Assembly (NCBI GenBank): GCA_016873615.1
Contig: VGWX01000011.1
Location: forward strand, 1-42,378
Length of the DNA: 42,378 bases
Origin: Nitrospira sp.
Lineage (GTDB): Bacteria > Nitrospirota > Thermodesulfovibrionia > Thermodesulfovibrionales > SM23-35
Direction of reading: 5' to 3'
The notes under the pieces were generated by a model. It saw only the letters and a program-made list of their open reading frames with translations. It had not been told where the DNA came from and ran no database searches. Shown here piece after piece: positions 7,192 to 14,282 of the stretch (the first letter of the stretch is position 1; each line of letters opens with the position of its first letter). The position numbers and the translations under genes are program-made.

Positions 7192-7887
7192 CTACTTAAG
7201 ATGAATATTTCTGGGAGGCGGCGGAACAATAATGAAAGGTCTGGTATCTGAAAAAGGGCCTTCTTTTCCATCTTTTGATACTGCGCATACCTTAATGTAG
7301 TAAGTTCCGTAATCAAGGTTCCTGATCTGGATAGAGGTGCCAGGAACCAGGGTATTTTCGTAGAAGATATATTTAAAAGCCCTGTCTCTTGCAAGGATAA
7401 GATGGTAATTTGCTGCACGCGGGACCTGGCTCCATTTAACTTCCGTATCATGTATATCCCTGAATTCTGATATCTCTTCAGGTAAAATTATGTAAGGAGC
7501 CTGAAGTTTAAGGCTTAACTCGTAGACCTGCACCGCAGAAAATTTACCTGCCGGGCCATTTGGATCCAAAGGCCTCGTACGTACATAGTATATTCCTGAT
7601 GCATCTGGCTGGGGGAAGGCAATCTCGGGCCTTCCGCAATTCTGATCAATAATTATTTGCTGAAACTCTCTGTCTCTGGCCATTTGAAACTGATAGATAA
7701 TCCCTTCTCCCAGATTTTTCCATCTGAGATGCACCATTTCTCCAGTATTGGAAATTGCCTCCCCTTTGGATGCAGCTATCAAGGGGTTATCCGCAGCAGA
7801 TGAGTGGGATACAGGCAAAACAATTGCATAAAATGAAGAGCATATTATACAAGAGAAAATATTCAGTAATTTCATTGAATATCTCAT
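7192..7887 (-). CDS. Secreted protein of fibronectin-III-like repeats, paralogous to the tail of the FecR-LysM protein
   Basis: After a signal peptide (about residues 5-31, cleavage near SSA-AD), the protein holds two repeats marked by IYQFQMARDREFQQIIID and NYHLILARDRAFKYIFYE, each followed by a YYVRT or YYIKV strand. The same Q/A-[ER]-D-x-E/A-F pattern occurs twice in the neighbouring FecR-LysM protein, pointing to duplication of a common extracellular beta-sandwich unit. It lies upstream of the FecR-LysM gene on the same strand, with a 183-base gap that may hold a separate promoter. It has no enzymatic motif and is probably a structural or ligand-binding component of the envelope sensing unit. 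ATG 7887 and ATG 7875 are both possible starts. Confidence 0.7.
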   Translation of the reverse strand: MRYSMKLLNIFSCIICSSFYAIVLPVSHSSAADNPLIAASKGEAISNTGEMVHLRWKNLGEGIIYQFQMARDREFQQIIIDQNCGRPEIAFPQPDASGIYYVRTRPLDPNGPAGKFSAVQVYELSLKLQAPYIILPEEISEFRDIHDTEVKWSQVPRAANYHLILARDRAFKYIFYENTLVPGTSIQIRNLDYGTYYIKVCAVSKDGKEGPFSDTRPFIIVPPPPRNIHLK

Positions 7888-7964
7888 AGCCTTATATGAA
7901 TTATACTAAAAAATGGAAAAGAAAAGAGTAAAGAAGTCAGATGCCGGGAACAGCAGCATGATCT

Positions 7965-9062
7965 CTATTTTTCAAAAAGTTTTCTGTATTGACCATACCC
8001 TTCTTTTTCAAGGTTGTTCTTTGGTATAAAGCGCAGCGCAGCAGAGTTCATGCAGTAACGGAGACCTGTTGGCGCTGGTCCGTCAGAGAATACGTGTCCA
8101 AGGTGCGAATCACCATGCCTGCTTCTTATTTCAGTCCTGTTCATAAAAAAGCCCTTGTCTTCTTTTTCAACGATATTTGAAGGTTCAAGTGGTTTGGTAA
8201 AGCTCGGCCATCCTGTACCCGAGTCGTACTTGTCAATTGAACTGAAAAGGAGTTCTCCTGATACGATATCCACGTAAATGCCGTCCTTTTTATTGTCCCA
8301 GTATTCGTTGTCAAATGGATTTTCCGTTCCGTTTTCCTGAGTTACCTTAAACTGCAGAGGGGTTAATTCCCTCTTTAGATCATCTCCTGAAGGCTTCTGT
8401 TGTATTTTATTGTCGCTCATCTGCTTTTTCTCCTCCTTGCCCCATACTTTTTCCAGATATTGATCACGGCCGGAGTTGTAACGATAAAATTTATATCGTA
8501 TGGGATTCTTTTTATTGTAATCCTGATGGTATTCTTCTGCTGTGTAAAATTCACCAGCGGGAAGGATTTCGGTGACAATCGGTTTGTTAAATCTGCCGGA
8601 TTTCTGCAAGTCATCCCTGGATTTCTCAGCACGTTTTTTCTGTTCTTCAGAATGATAAAAAATCACTGATCTGTATTGTGATCCCCTGTCCACAAACTGT
8701 CCATTGGGGTCTGTAGGATCTATCTGCCGCCAGAAAACATTTAAAAGCTCTTCGTAAGTAATTTTAGAAGGATCGAACATTATCTGGATGGCTTCAACAT
8801 GCCCTGTGCCTCCGGCAGACACTTCTTTGTATGTCGGGTTTTTTTCCTGCCCTCCTGTATACCCGGACAGAACTTCTTTTACGCCTTGCAGCTTCTCAAA
8901 CGGTAGTTCCATGCACCAGAAACAACCACCGGCAAAAGTTGCCTTTTCAAGATTCCCCTTTGGTCTATCAGGGCTTTTATTCCCGTCATCCTGCGCACAT
9001 GCAAGACATACTGTTCCGAGAGTGATTATACATAACATATATAGAGACTTGCTTATTATCAT
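7965..9062 (-). CDS. msrAB: Exported peptide-methionine sulfoxide reductase MsrA-MsrB fusion
   Basis: The preferred start is ATG 9062, which follows GGAGATTAAC; the frame extends upstream but that part is AT-rich and has no ribosome site. Residues 1-22 form a signal peptide ([18 protein letters not shown]), with lipidation at a Cys possible but the lipobox not canonical. The MsrA domain carries GCFWC (residues 46-50, catalytic first Cys) and the [14 protein letters not shown] and [18 protein letters not shown] motifs. The MsrB domain ends in [13 protein letters not shown] with catalytic Cys337 and lacks the zinc CxxC pairs, like the MsrB of the PilB/MsrAB type. Together the domains reduce both S- and R-methionine sulfoxide in envelope proteins. 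The gene is monocistronic, behind an AT palindrome at 9104-9127. Confidence 0.93.
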   Translation of the reverse strand: MIISKSLYMLCIITLGTVCLACAQDDGNKSPDRPKGNLEKATFAGGCFWCMELPFEKLQGVKEVLSGYTGGQEKNPTYKEVSAGGTGHVEAIQIMFDPSKITYEELLNVFWRQIDPTDPNGQFVDRGSQYRSVIFYHSEEQKKRAEKSRDDLQKSGRFNKPIVTEILPAGEFYTAEEYHQDYNKKNPIRYKFYRYNSGRDQYLEKVWGKEEKKQMSDNKIQQKPSGDDLKRELTPLQFKVTQENGTENPFDNEYWDNKKDGIYVDIVSGELLFSSIDKYDSGTGWPSFTKPLEPSNIVEKEDKGFFMNRTEIRSRHGDSHLGHVFSDGPAPTGLRYCMNSAALRFIPKNNLEKEGYGQYRKLFEK

Positions 9063-9103
9063 GTTAATCTCCTTTTTTCTGCTCCTGATTGTTACACGCA
9101 TAG

Positions 9104-9127
9104 TATATATATTATATAATATATATA
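9104..9127. promoter_or_regulatory. Perfect 24-base AT palindrome upstream of msrAB
   Basis: TATATATATTAT at 9104-9115 is followed immediately by its exact inverse complement at 9116-9127, about 42-65 bases upstream of the msrAB start. The position suits a promoter/operator region, although alternating AT runs form palindromes easily, so this is a weak call. Confidence 0.3.
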
Positions 9128-9215
9128 GCATTTAATTAATTAAAGCAGAAACGATCTTACAGATGCAGCTGGAAGTGAGATTAAATGGTAAAGGCTGGTA
9201 AGTGCTTGATTTATA

Positions 9216-9290
9216 TGGTAGGCGCGAGGGGTATTGAACCCCTGGCCTCTTCCGTGTCAAGGAAGCGCTCTCCCACTGAGCTACGCGCCT
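9216..9290 (-). tRNA. tRNA-Val (anticodon GAC)
   Basis: On the minus strand the sequence folds into a complete cloverleaf: acceptor AGGCGCG/CGCGCCT, D arm GCTC/GAGC, anticodon stem CTTCC/GGAAG with loop TTGACAC (anticodon GAC at 9256-9258), T arm AGGGG/CCCCT with loop TTCAATA, discriminator A and an encoded CCA end. GAC reads GUC/GUU valine codons. Confidence 0.95.
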
Positions 9291-9497
9291 GCAAGAGCTT
9301 ATAAAATAACATTTTCACCCTCATTCCTGCAACTTATTTATACTCAATGTCAGCAACGAAATAAAAATGAACACCAATTGATATCCATTAATATGAGCCT
9401 TAAAAAATAAAAAAGGATTCAGCAGGGGACATCGACAGGTAATCATTAATCTGTTCAGTTGCATTGTTTGTCATAGCGGAAAGGCAAACGTCACTGG

Positions 9498-9523
9498 ATT
9501 CCGGCTCAACACACTGCCGGAAT
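9498..9523. repeat. REP-like hairpin in a 410-base gene-free stretch
   Basis: ATTCCGGC (9498-9505) pairs perfectly with GCCGGAAT (9516-9523), inside the wording ggattccggctc...gccggaatgacggc common to short dispersed hairpin repeats in many bacteria. Apart from this and the terminator at 9572-9607, I see no gene or signal in 9291-9700. Confidence 0.55.
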
Positions 9524-9571
9524 GACGGCACCACAGTAAACCCTAAGAAGTTATAAGAAAGATATTTTATT

Positions 9572-9607
9572 TAGCCCCTGTCCCGAAAACTATCAGGACA
9601 GGGGCTA
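9572..9607. terminator. Strong hairpin terminator downstream of the secreted-protein gene
   Basis: TAGCCCCTGTCC (9572-9583) pairs perfectly over 12 bases with GGACAGGGGCTA (9596-9607), leaving a 12-base loop. Read on the minus strand it follows the gene ending at 9701 by about 95 bases and is followed by an A/T-rich run (taaataaaatatc), so it probably ends that transcript. Its 12-base loop is long for an intrinsic terminator. Confidence 0.5.
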
Positions 9608-9648
9608 TTCTATATGACCGGATGGTTACTGTAATTAATCAAGCACTG

Positions 9649-10249
9649 TATGGAACATGGAACAGATGAGCTGTCTGTATCGAACAAAATTGCTGAATAT
9701 TTATTGCCGACCTTCCCGACAAAACAATTCGTACTGCACTGTAATCATAACTGTGCCAGAAATTCTATTTTTGGCAAGAGGAAGAGGTCCTGCTTTGATG
9801 GTACTCTCCCAATTAGTTGATGTGTATGCTCTGCCATTGCTTTCTACCATGGTACAAGGGGTTCCTGAATCGGCATTTGTAAAGACAACTGTTGTGCCCG
9901 GCGGTATAGGAGATGCTTCCCGCGGTACAGTCTTTGTAACAGTTGCATAACCACTTGCGATTCTATTACTTTCTTCGCATTTAAAGTTTGTGGTTCCAGC
10001 TTGTACTGTTTTCTCAACGGTGGTAATTACAGCGGCGCAGTCCGCTACAAAAACTTCATTATCAGTATTATTAGGATCGAGAATGAAATGGCAAAAATTA
10101 TTGTTTGTCTCCATCCTTGGGTCAGCGGATGCGATAGCGACAAATAGCAGATGCGTAGCAACCAGTAACAGTGAAAAAACAATTCCTTTTTTCATTTCTC
10201 ATTAGCTCCTTTCTTAAATAGTTTAATCATCCGGCTACCATGTTCCATA
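9649..10249. repeat. 12-base inverted repeat pair flanking the secreted-protein gene
   Basis: TATGGAACATGG at 9649-9660 and its exact inverse complement CCATGTTCCATA at 10238-10249 lie about 40 bases beyond each end of the gene at 9701-10195. The arrangement resembles the ends of a small mobile or mobilised cassette, but no transposase or target duplication is visible. Confidence 0.35.
9701..10195 (-). CDS. Secreted protein of unknown function with four cysteines in the mature part
   Basis: The 164-residue product has a clear signal peptide (MKKGIVFSLLLVATHLLFVAIASADP, cleavage near ASA-DP). The mature part is beta-rich and contains CHFILDP, VADCAAVITTV, NFKCEESNRIASGYATVTKTVPRE, TPCTMVESNG and a C-terminal VQYELFCREG, giving five cysteines of which four or so could form two disulfides. 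I do not recognise a family. Start ATG 10195 is preceded on the minus strand by AAAGGAGCTAATGAGAA, a good ribosome site. It is a single-gene unit, ended by the hairpin at 9572-9607 and bracketed by the 12-base inverted repeats. Confidence 0.7.
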   Translation of the reverse strand: MKKGIVFSLLLVATHLLFVAIASADPRMETNNNFCHFILDPNNTDNEVFVADCAAVITTVEKTVQAGTTNFKCEESNRIASGYATVTKTVPREASPIPPGTTVVFTNADSGTPCTMVESNGRAYTSTNWESTIKAGPLPLAKNRISGTVMITVQYELFCREGRQ

Positions 10250-10423
10250 TGATCCCCGGGTAATGTGGTCCAGCCTCTCATGCCAGAGCAGTTCCCTCCC
10301 AATCCAAACTTTCCAGAAAATTTTGATCTTGTCAACTGTTAAATGAAAATGTTTGATTTTTTATTTTATTTGTACTAACCTTATTCTTAATGTTAATCAA
10401 TAAGAGGATTACCTGAGGACAGG

Positions 10424-11146
10424 ATGGACGGCACCAGACGGTATAAGAGATTCAAAGTAGATGTTATGGAGATTAGCGGCAAGATGGTGCTTGCCAAATA
10501 TGTGAAAATTAATGATATAAGCATCGGGGGTGTTTCTCTGCAGACAGAAAGAATGATGCGGATAGGCAGTGAGTATGCTCTCAAAATAGAGGGGAGAGGC
10601 AGGGTATTGTCTGTAAGTGGCATTGTCGTATGGTCTTTGCTGGGTGAAAGCATAAGTGATTCAGAGGGAAATATTATTCCGTTATATACAGCCGGGATGA
10701 AGTTTACCGACGGTTCATCTGAAAAGGAAAAAGAAATTGCAGATTTTCTTGAGGCGAATAAGCGGGATTCTGACAGAAAAGTGGATATCAAAAAACCCGA
10801 CGGCGGCAGGCTTTATGTAAGGATTTGCATTGAAGATCCGGAAAAAGCCGTCCTGCATTTTCAGGAAAATTATAAAGTAAAAAACCTCAATCTCGGGGGG
10901 ATGCTCATTGAGAGCGAACATGTATTGGAAATAGACAGCAAATTACCTATGGAGATGACCCTTCCCGATGACAGGTCTATCCTGTTTTTGGGAAGGGTTG
11001 CTTATTGCCGGTTGATAGAACAAGAGGATCTTGTGCACTATGATATAGGGGTAGAGTTTGTTGATATGCCGGAGCAAAGCGGGATAAAATTGGGAGAATT
11101 TATCAGGCTGCTCGACAATATGGGTATGAGTTCTTCATCTCAATAA
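10424..11146 (+). CDS. PilZ-domain protein, probably two PilZ domains in tandem
   Basis: The first PilZ domain has the cyclic-di-GMP-binding RxxxR arm (RRYKRF, residues 5-10) and the matching D-x-S-x-x-G motif (NDISIGG, residues 30-36). A second similar beta-barrel begins near residue 120 (GGRLYVRICIED, KNLNLGGMLIES, then GRVAYCRLIEQEDLVHYDIGVEFVDM); its binding residues are degenerate (N-x-N-x-G-G). So one domain probably binds cyclic di-GMP and the other is structural or binds differently. It could read the second messenger that the CHASE2-HD-GYP protein degrades. The ATG at 10424 follows a GAGGACAGG ribosome site. No flagellar or pilus genes are nearby to indicate the target. Confidence 0.8.
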   Translation: MDGTRRYKRFKVDVMEISGKMVLAKYVKINDISIGGVSLQTERMMRIGSEYALKIEGRGRVLSVSGIVVWSLLGESISDSEGNIIPLYTAGMKFTDGSSEKEKEIADFLEANKRDSDRKVDIKKPDGGRLYVRICIEDPEKAVLHFQENYKVKNLNLGGMLIESEHVLEIDSKLPMEMTLPDDRSILFLGRVAYCRLIEQEDLVHYDIGVEFVDMPEQSGIKLGEFIRLLDNMGMSSSSQ

Positions 11147-11177
11147 CCAATGCATATGGCATGTTTTTAGTTAATTT

Positions 11178-11591
11178 TCAGAACATTTCCAGGGAAGAAA
11201 AGAAATAAGGTATCTCATAGGAGGCCGATTCCTTTGAATCCGAGCCGTGAATGATATTGTGCTCTATGTCGGAAGCAAAGTCTGCCCTGATTGTTCCGGG
11301 CGCCGCATCTTTTGGGTTCGTTGCTCCCATAATTTCCCTTACCTTGCTGATTGCATTCTCTCCTTCGACAACGACAACAACAATAGGGCCCTCTGACATA
11401 AAACCGGTAAGAGTGTCATAGAACGGTCTCTCCTTGTGTACGATATAAAATCCCTTTGCATCGTCCACTGACATCCTGAGCATCTTCAAGGCTGCAATCC
11501 TGAGACCTTTCTGCTCAAACCTTTTTATGACTTCGCCGATCAGATTTTTCTTTACTCCGTCCGGCTTAACAATTGATAATGTTCTTTCCAT
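11178..11591 (-). CDS. ndk: Nucleoside diphosphate kinase
   Basis: The 137-residue enzyme shows the NDK signature NIIHGSDS with phosphorylated His115, the N-terminal [18 protein letters not shown] strand and the [17 protein letters not shown] segment. It transfers gamma-phosphate between nucleoside triphosphates and diphosphates to balance NTP pools in the cytoplasm. Length is normal. It follows mdh by 11 bases on the same strand, so the two are co-transcribed. Confidence 0.97.
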   Translation of the reverse strand: MERTLSIVKPDGVKKNLIGEVIKRFEQKGLRIAALKMLRMSVDDAKGFYIVHKERPFYDTLTGFMSEGPIVVVVVEGENAISKVREIMGATNPKDAAPGTIRADFASDIEHNIIHGSDSKESASYEIPYFFSSLEMF

Positions 11592-11602
11592 ATTCCCTCC
11601 CT

Positions 11603-12529
11603 CTATATGCCTAAATTCTTTATCAGTTTTCTGACAGATTCACAGGATTTTTTGAACTGTGACTTTTCTTCCTTTGTCAATTTGATCTCAACAATCCTCT
11701 CAACCCCTTCTTTGCCGAGTATGACCGGCGCGCCAACATAAATATCTTTCACTCCATATTCTCCGTTAAGAAAGGCTGTACAGGGCAGCATCCGTTTTTC
11801 ATCAAGCAGGATGGACTTTATCATCTGAAAAGTGGAAGCTGCGGGTGCATAATAAGCGCTTCCAACTTTCAGCAGGGCAACGATTTCTGCTCCGCCGTTC
11901 CTTGTCCTTTCTATCAATGACGCAATTTTCTTTTTCGGCAGGAGTTCTGTTAATGGTATGCCTTTCACTGTTGTAAACCTTGGCAATGGCACCATATCAT
12001 CACCATGTCCGCCAAGTACAAGCGCCTCTATATCCTCGGGTGATACATTAAGTTCCCATGAAAGAAATGCCGCTAATCTTGAAGCATCAAGGATTCCGCC
12101 CATTCCCATAACGCGCTTGGAGGAGAATTCAGTGGTTTTCCATGCGAGCTGTGCCATAACATCCATAGGGTTGGTAACAACGATGATGACAGAATATGGT
12201 GAAAACTGTGCAATCTCAGTACTGACACCCCTGACAATGTTTGCATTCGCATGAAGGAGGTCACTCCTTGACATCCCGGGTTTTCTTGCGAGACCCGCGG
12301 TGATTACAATAATATCAGAACCTGCCGTATCCTCATACCTGTTCGTCCCTTTCATGGCAGATGAGGAATTCCAGAGCGGGCATGCTTCCGCCATATCCAG
12401 AGCCTTGCCCTGCGGCATTCCTTCAACTACATCAAAGAGGACAACATCAGCAAGCCCTGACTGCACAACAAGCTGTGCAGTTGTAGCGCCGACATTTCCA
12501 GCTCCTATTATCGACACTTTCTTTTTCAT
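11603..12529 (-). CDS. mdh: Malate dehydrogenase (LDH-like type)
   Basis: The best start is ATG 12529, which begins [20 protein letters not shown] with the Rossmann NAD loop; the upstream in-frame extension to 12601 runs through a hairpin and is rejected. Malate-specific substrate residues are present: ARKPGMSR (Arg82 and Arg88, residues 81-88), Asn120 and Arg151, and the catalytic His175 in [12 protein letters not shown]. The 308-residue length is usual. The enzyme interconverts malate and oxaloacetate and supplies oxaloacetate for the citrate synthase-like gene at 16908-18143. It leads the mdh-ndk pair and is divergent from the cytochrome gene. Confidence 0.95.
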   Translation of the reverse strand: MKKKVSIIGAGNVGATTAQLVVQSGLADVVLFDVVEGMPQGKALDMAEACPLWNSSSAMKGTNRYEDTAGSDIIVITAGLARKPGMSRSDLLHANANIVRGVSTEIAQFSPYSVIIVVTNPMDVMAQLAWKTTEFSSKRVMGMGGILDASRLAAFLSWELNVSPEDIEALVLGGHGDDMVPLPRFTTVKGIPLTELLPKKKIASLIERTRNGGAEIVALLKVGSAYYAPAASTFQMIKSILLDEKRMLPCTAFLNGEYGVKDIYVGAPVILGKEGVERIVEIKLTKEEKSQFKKSCESVRKLIKNLGI

Positions 12530-12588
12530 AGCGGATACATTATAAAGAATAGAGATAAAGAATGGCAACGAGAGACAAAAAATAAAAT

Positions 12589-12640
12589 AATTATAAACCA
12601 TTTACTGCCATTATATTATGGCAGCAAATGGTTTATAATT
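12589..12640. promoter_or_regulatory. 23-base near-perfect inverted repeat in the mdh/cytochrome divergent region
   Basis: The arms at 12589-12611 and 12618-12640 pair over 23 bases with a single mismatch around a 6-base AT loop (core CTGCCAT-tatatt-ATGGCAG). It lies 60 bases upstream of mdh, between divergent genes, so it does not end either transcript. It could be an operator, a protective mRNA 5' hairpin or a small foldback insertion. The remaining 200 bases before the cytochrome gene hold only weak small frames. Confidence 0.55.
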
Positions 12641-12700
12641 GTATTTATATAAAAAAGCGGAGGAACAGAAACAACACCCTCATAGTGAAAACCCGGCAAG

Positions 12701-12820
12701 ATGACACAAAAGCCAGTGCCGGATATTATCGGGAATTTATGGAAAGTCTGGAAAACAAAGACAGGCTTTGAAGCATTGACTCAGGAGAGCGCAGCAAACA
12801 AAGCGCAAGGGATTCGATAG
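12701..12820 (+). other. Doubtful 39-codon open frame upstream of the cytochrome gene
   Basis: ATG 12701 opens a frame starting MTQKPVPDIIGNLWKVWKTK and stopping at 12820, 24 bases before the octaheme cytochrome start. An overlapping frame from GTG 12685 is equally long. Neither has a convincing ribosome site, so this may simply be leader RNA. It is listed because it occupies most of the 5' leader. Confidence 0.15.
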
Positions 12821-12844
12821 AAAATACAATTAAAAGGAGGCCTT

Positions 12845-14125
12845 ATGAAAAAAACAATCAGTTTTGTGTCATTTTCTTTTCTTTTCTTATGCCTGGTATT
12901 TCTGGTTGCATCATCAGCAGATGCAGACCCCTGCATCAACTGTCATCGGGGCGTCACTCCGGGACTGGTGAAAGACTGGGAAGCGAGCAAACACAGCAAG
13001 ATAGAGATAACATGTTCAACATGCCATGGGGATAAACACACAGGGCCCGGCAATGTAAAACTTGCTCAACTTCCTGATGAAAAACTTTGCGCTCAGTGTC
13101 ATAAAAAACAGTTTGATGAGTTCGCAAAAGGAAAACACAATTTTGGCTGGACTTCAATGAATGCTTTGCCCATCACCCATGTGGAACCCGATGAGCTTAT
13201 GGAAGGCGGTAAAGGTTGCGGCGGGTGTCACAATATGGGGATCAAGACCGACAGCCAGAAAAAGGAACTGTCAGAAAAAGGATACAGGTATCAGAATAAT
13301 TCCTGTGATGAGTGTCATACCAGACACAGTTTTTCGAAAAAGGAGGCTTTAGATCCAAAGGCATGCCGGCAGTGCCATATGGGGTATGATCATCCCCAGT
13401 GGGAGATGTGGGAAAGCTCCAAACACGGAACACGCTGGTTTGTCAAAAACTCCGGCAAGTTGCCTGAAAATGCCCAGGCTCCGTCATGCCAGGACTGCCA
13501 TCTCCCGGAAGGCACCCATGAAAACCGCACTGCATGGGGATTTCTTGGAGTAAGACTGCCATTGCCTGAAGATCCTCAATGGAAGGCTGACAGAATCACT
13601 ATTTTAAAAGCGCTTGGGGTGTTCAATCCTGAGACCGGCGAGCCAACTGCACGGCTTGATGCTGTAAAGGCAGTGGATATGGTAAGGCTTACCGAAGAGG
13701 CCTGGAAGACTGAACGCGACAAAATGTTAAAGAGGTGCAGTAATTGTCATTCTGGTCAATATGCACGTCAGCAGCTTGAAATGGGTGATTCCATAATGCA
13801 GAAAGCAGATCGTCTCCTTGCTGAGGCTATACAGATTGTTGCAGACCTGTATAAAGACGGCATTATCAAAAAGCCTGCCAATTACTCCTTTGCATATCCA
13901 GACTTTTTGTACTTTATGCAAACAGGCGGAGGTGACACGAATAAGTTGTCATACATAGACCAGGCGCTTTTTCAGATGTACATGAAACACCGTATGAGAA
14001 CATACCAGGCCTTCTTCCACATGAACCCTGATTATGCCTACTGGTATGGCTGGGCAATGATGGTAAAAGACCTCGGTAATATTAAGGAACTTGCTCAAAC
14101 TATGAGGGCAACACATCATAAGTAG
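12845..14125 (+). CDS. Octaheme c-type cytochrome of the hydroxylamine oxidoreductase (HAO) family
   Basis: The protein has a signal peptide (residues 1-28) and eight CxxCH haem-binding motifs at residues 30, 57, 82, 125, 154, 174, 215 and 298. The spacing (seven clustered, the eighth after a long gap) and the segment SCDECHTRHSFS are characteristic of octaheme HAO-like proteins, and the C-terminal half is the helical region that completes the fold. Family members either oxidise hydroxylamine or hydrazine, or reduce nitrite or hydroxylamine to ammonium. Direction depends on a tyrosine cross-link to the catalytic haem, which I cannot place confidently; the NPDYAYWYGW segment (residues 394-403) has tyrosines in the right general area. 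It should act in the periplasm. GGAGG precedes the ATG by a good distance. No membrane quinol-oxidising partner is encoded beside it. Confidence 0.88.
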   Translation: MKKTISFVSFSFLFLCLVFLVASSADADPCINCHRGVTPGLVKDWEASKHSKIEITCSTCHGDKHTGPGNVKLAQLPDEKLCAQCHKKQFDEFAKGKHNFGWTSMNALPITHVEPDELMEGGKGCGGCHNMGIKTDSQKKELSEKGYRYQNNSCDECHTRHSFSKKEALDPKACRQCHMGYDHPQWEMWESSKHGTRWFVKNSGKLPENAQAPSCQDCHLPEGTHENRTAWGFLGVRLPLPEDPQWKADRITILKALGVFNPETGEPTARLDAVKAVDMVRLTEEAWKTERDKMLKRCSNCHSGQYARQQLEMGDSIMQKADRLLAEAIQIVADLYKDGIIKKPANYSFAYPDFLYFMQTGGGDTNKLSYIDQALFQMYMKHRMRTYQAFFHMNPDYAYWYGWAMMVKDLGNIKELAQTMRATHHK

Positions 14126-14157
14126 AAAAGAATACTACCCCGGATTGTTCATAAATC

Positions 14158-14268
14158 CATGGCGGATGTAGTATTTAAGCGGCTTTAAATTCTTTCAGAG
14201 AAAGAATTTACCTCGGAGGCTCGATATATATCGAGCTGAGAATGAGCGAAAATACTACATCCGCCATG
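14158..14268. repeat. Cloverleaf-like foldback element (19-base outer stem, two inner hairpins)
   Basis: The outer arms CATGGCGGATGTAGTATTT (14158-14176) and its exact inverse complement (14250-14268) enclose two further hairpins. One has a 10-base stem TAAATTCTTT/AAAGAATTTA (14186-14195 with 14201-14210) and a 5-base loop; the other is a perfect 18-base palindrome centred on 14227/14228 (14219-14236). It lies between two convergent genes and may serve as a bidirectional terminator, but the architecture is that of a small mobile foldback element. Confidence 0.75.
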
Positions 14269-14282
14269 TTGTCTCTGATCTA

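Noticed and set aside
9063-9131. Extended N-terminus of the MsrA-MsrB gene to 9131
   Set aside because: The extra 23 codons are an AT palindrome with no ribosome site; ATG 9062 has GGAGATTAAC before it and starts a normal signal peptide.
9657-9950. Plus-strand frame opposite the secreted-protein gene
   Set aside because: No start signal; the minus-strand gene has a signal peptide and a ribosome site.
12530-12601. Extended N-terminus of malate dehydrogenase to 12601
   Set aside because: It runs across the 23-base hairpin and the NAD loop begins right after ATG 12529, as in other malate dehydrogenases.
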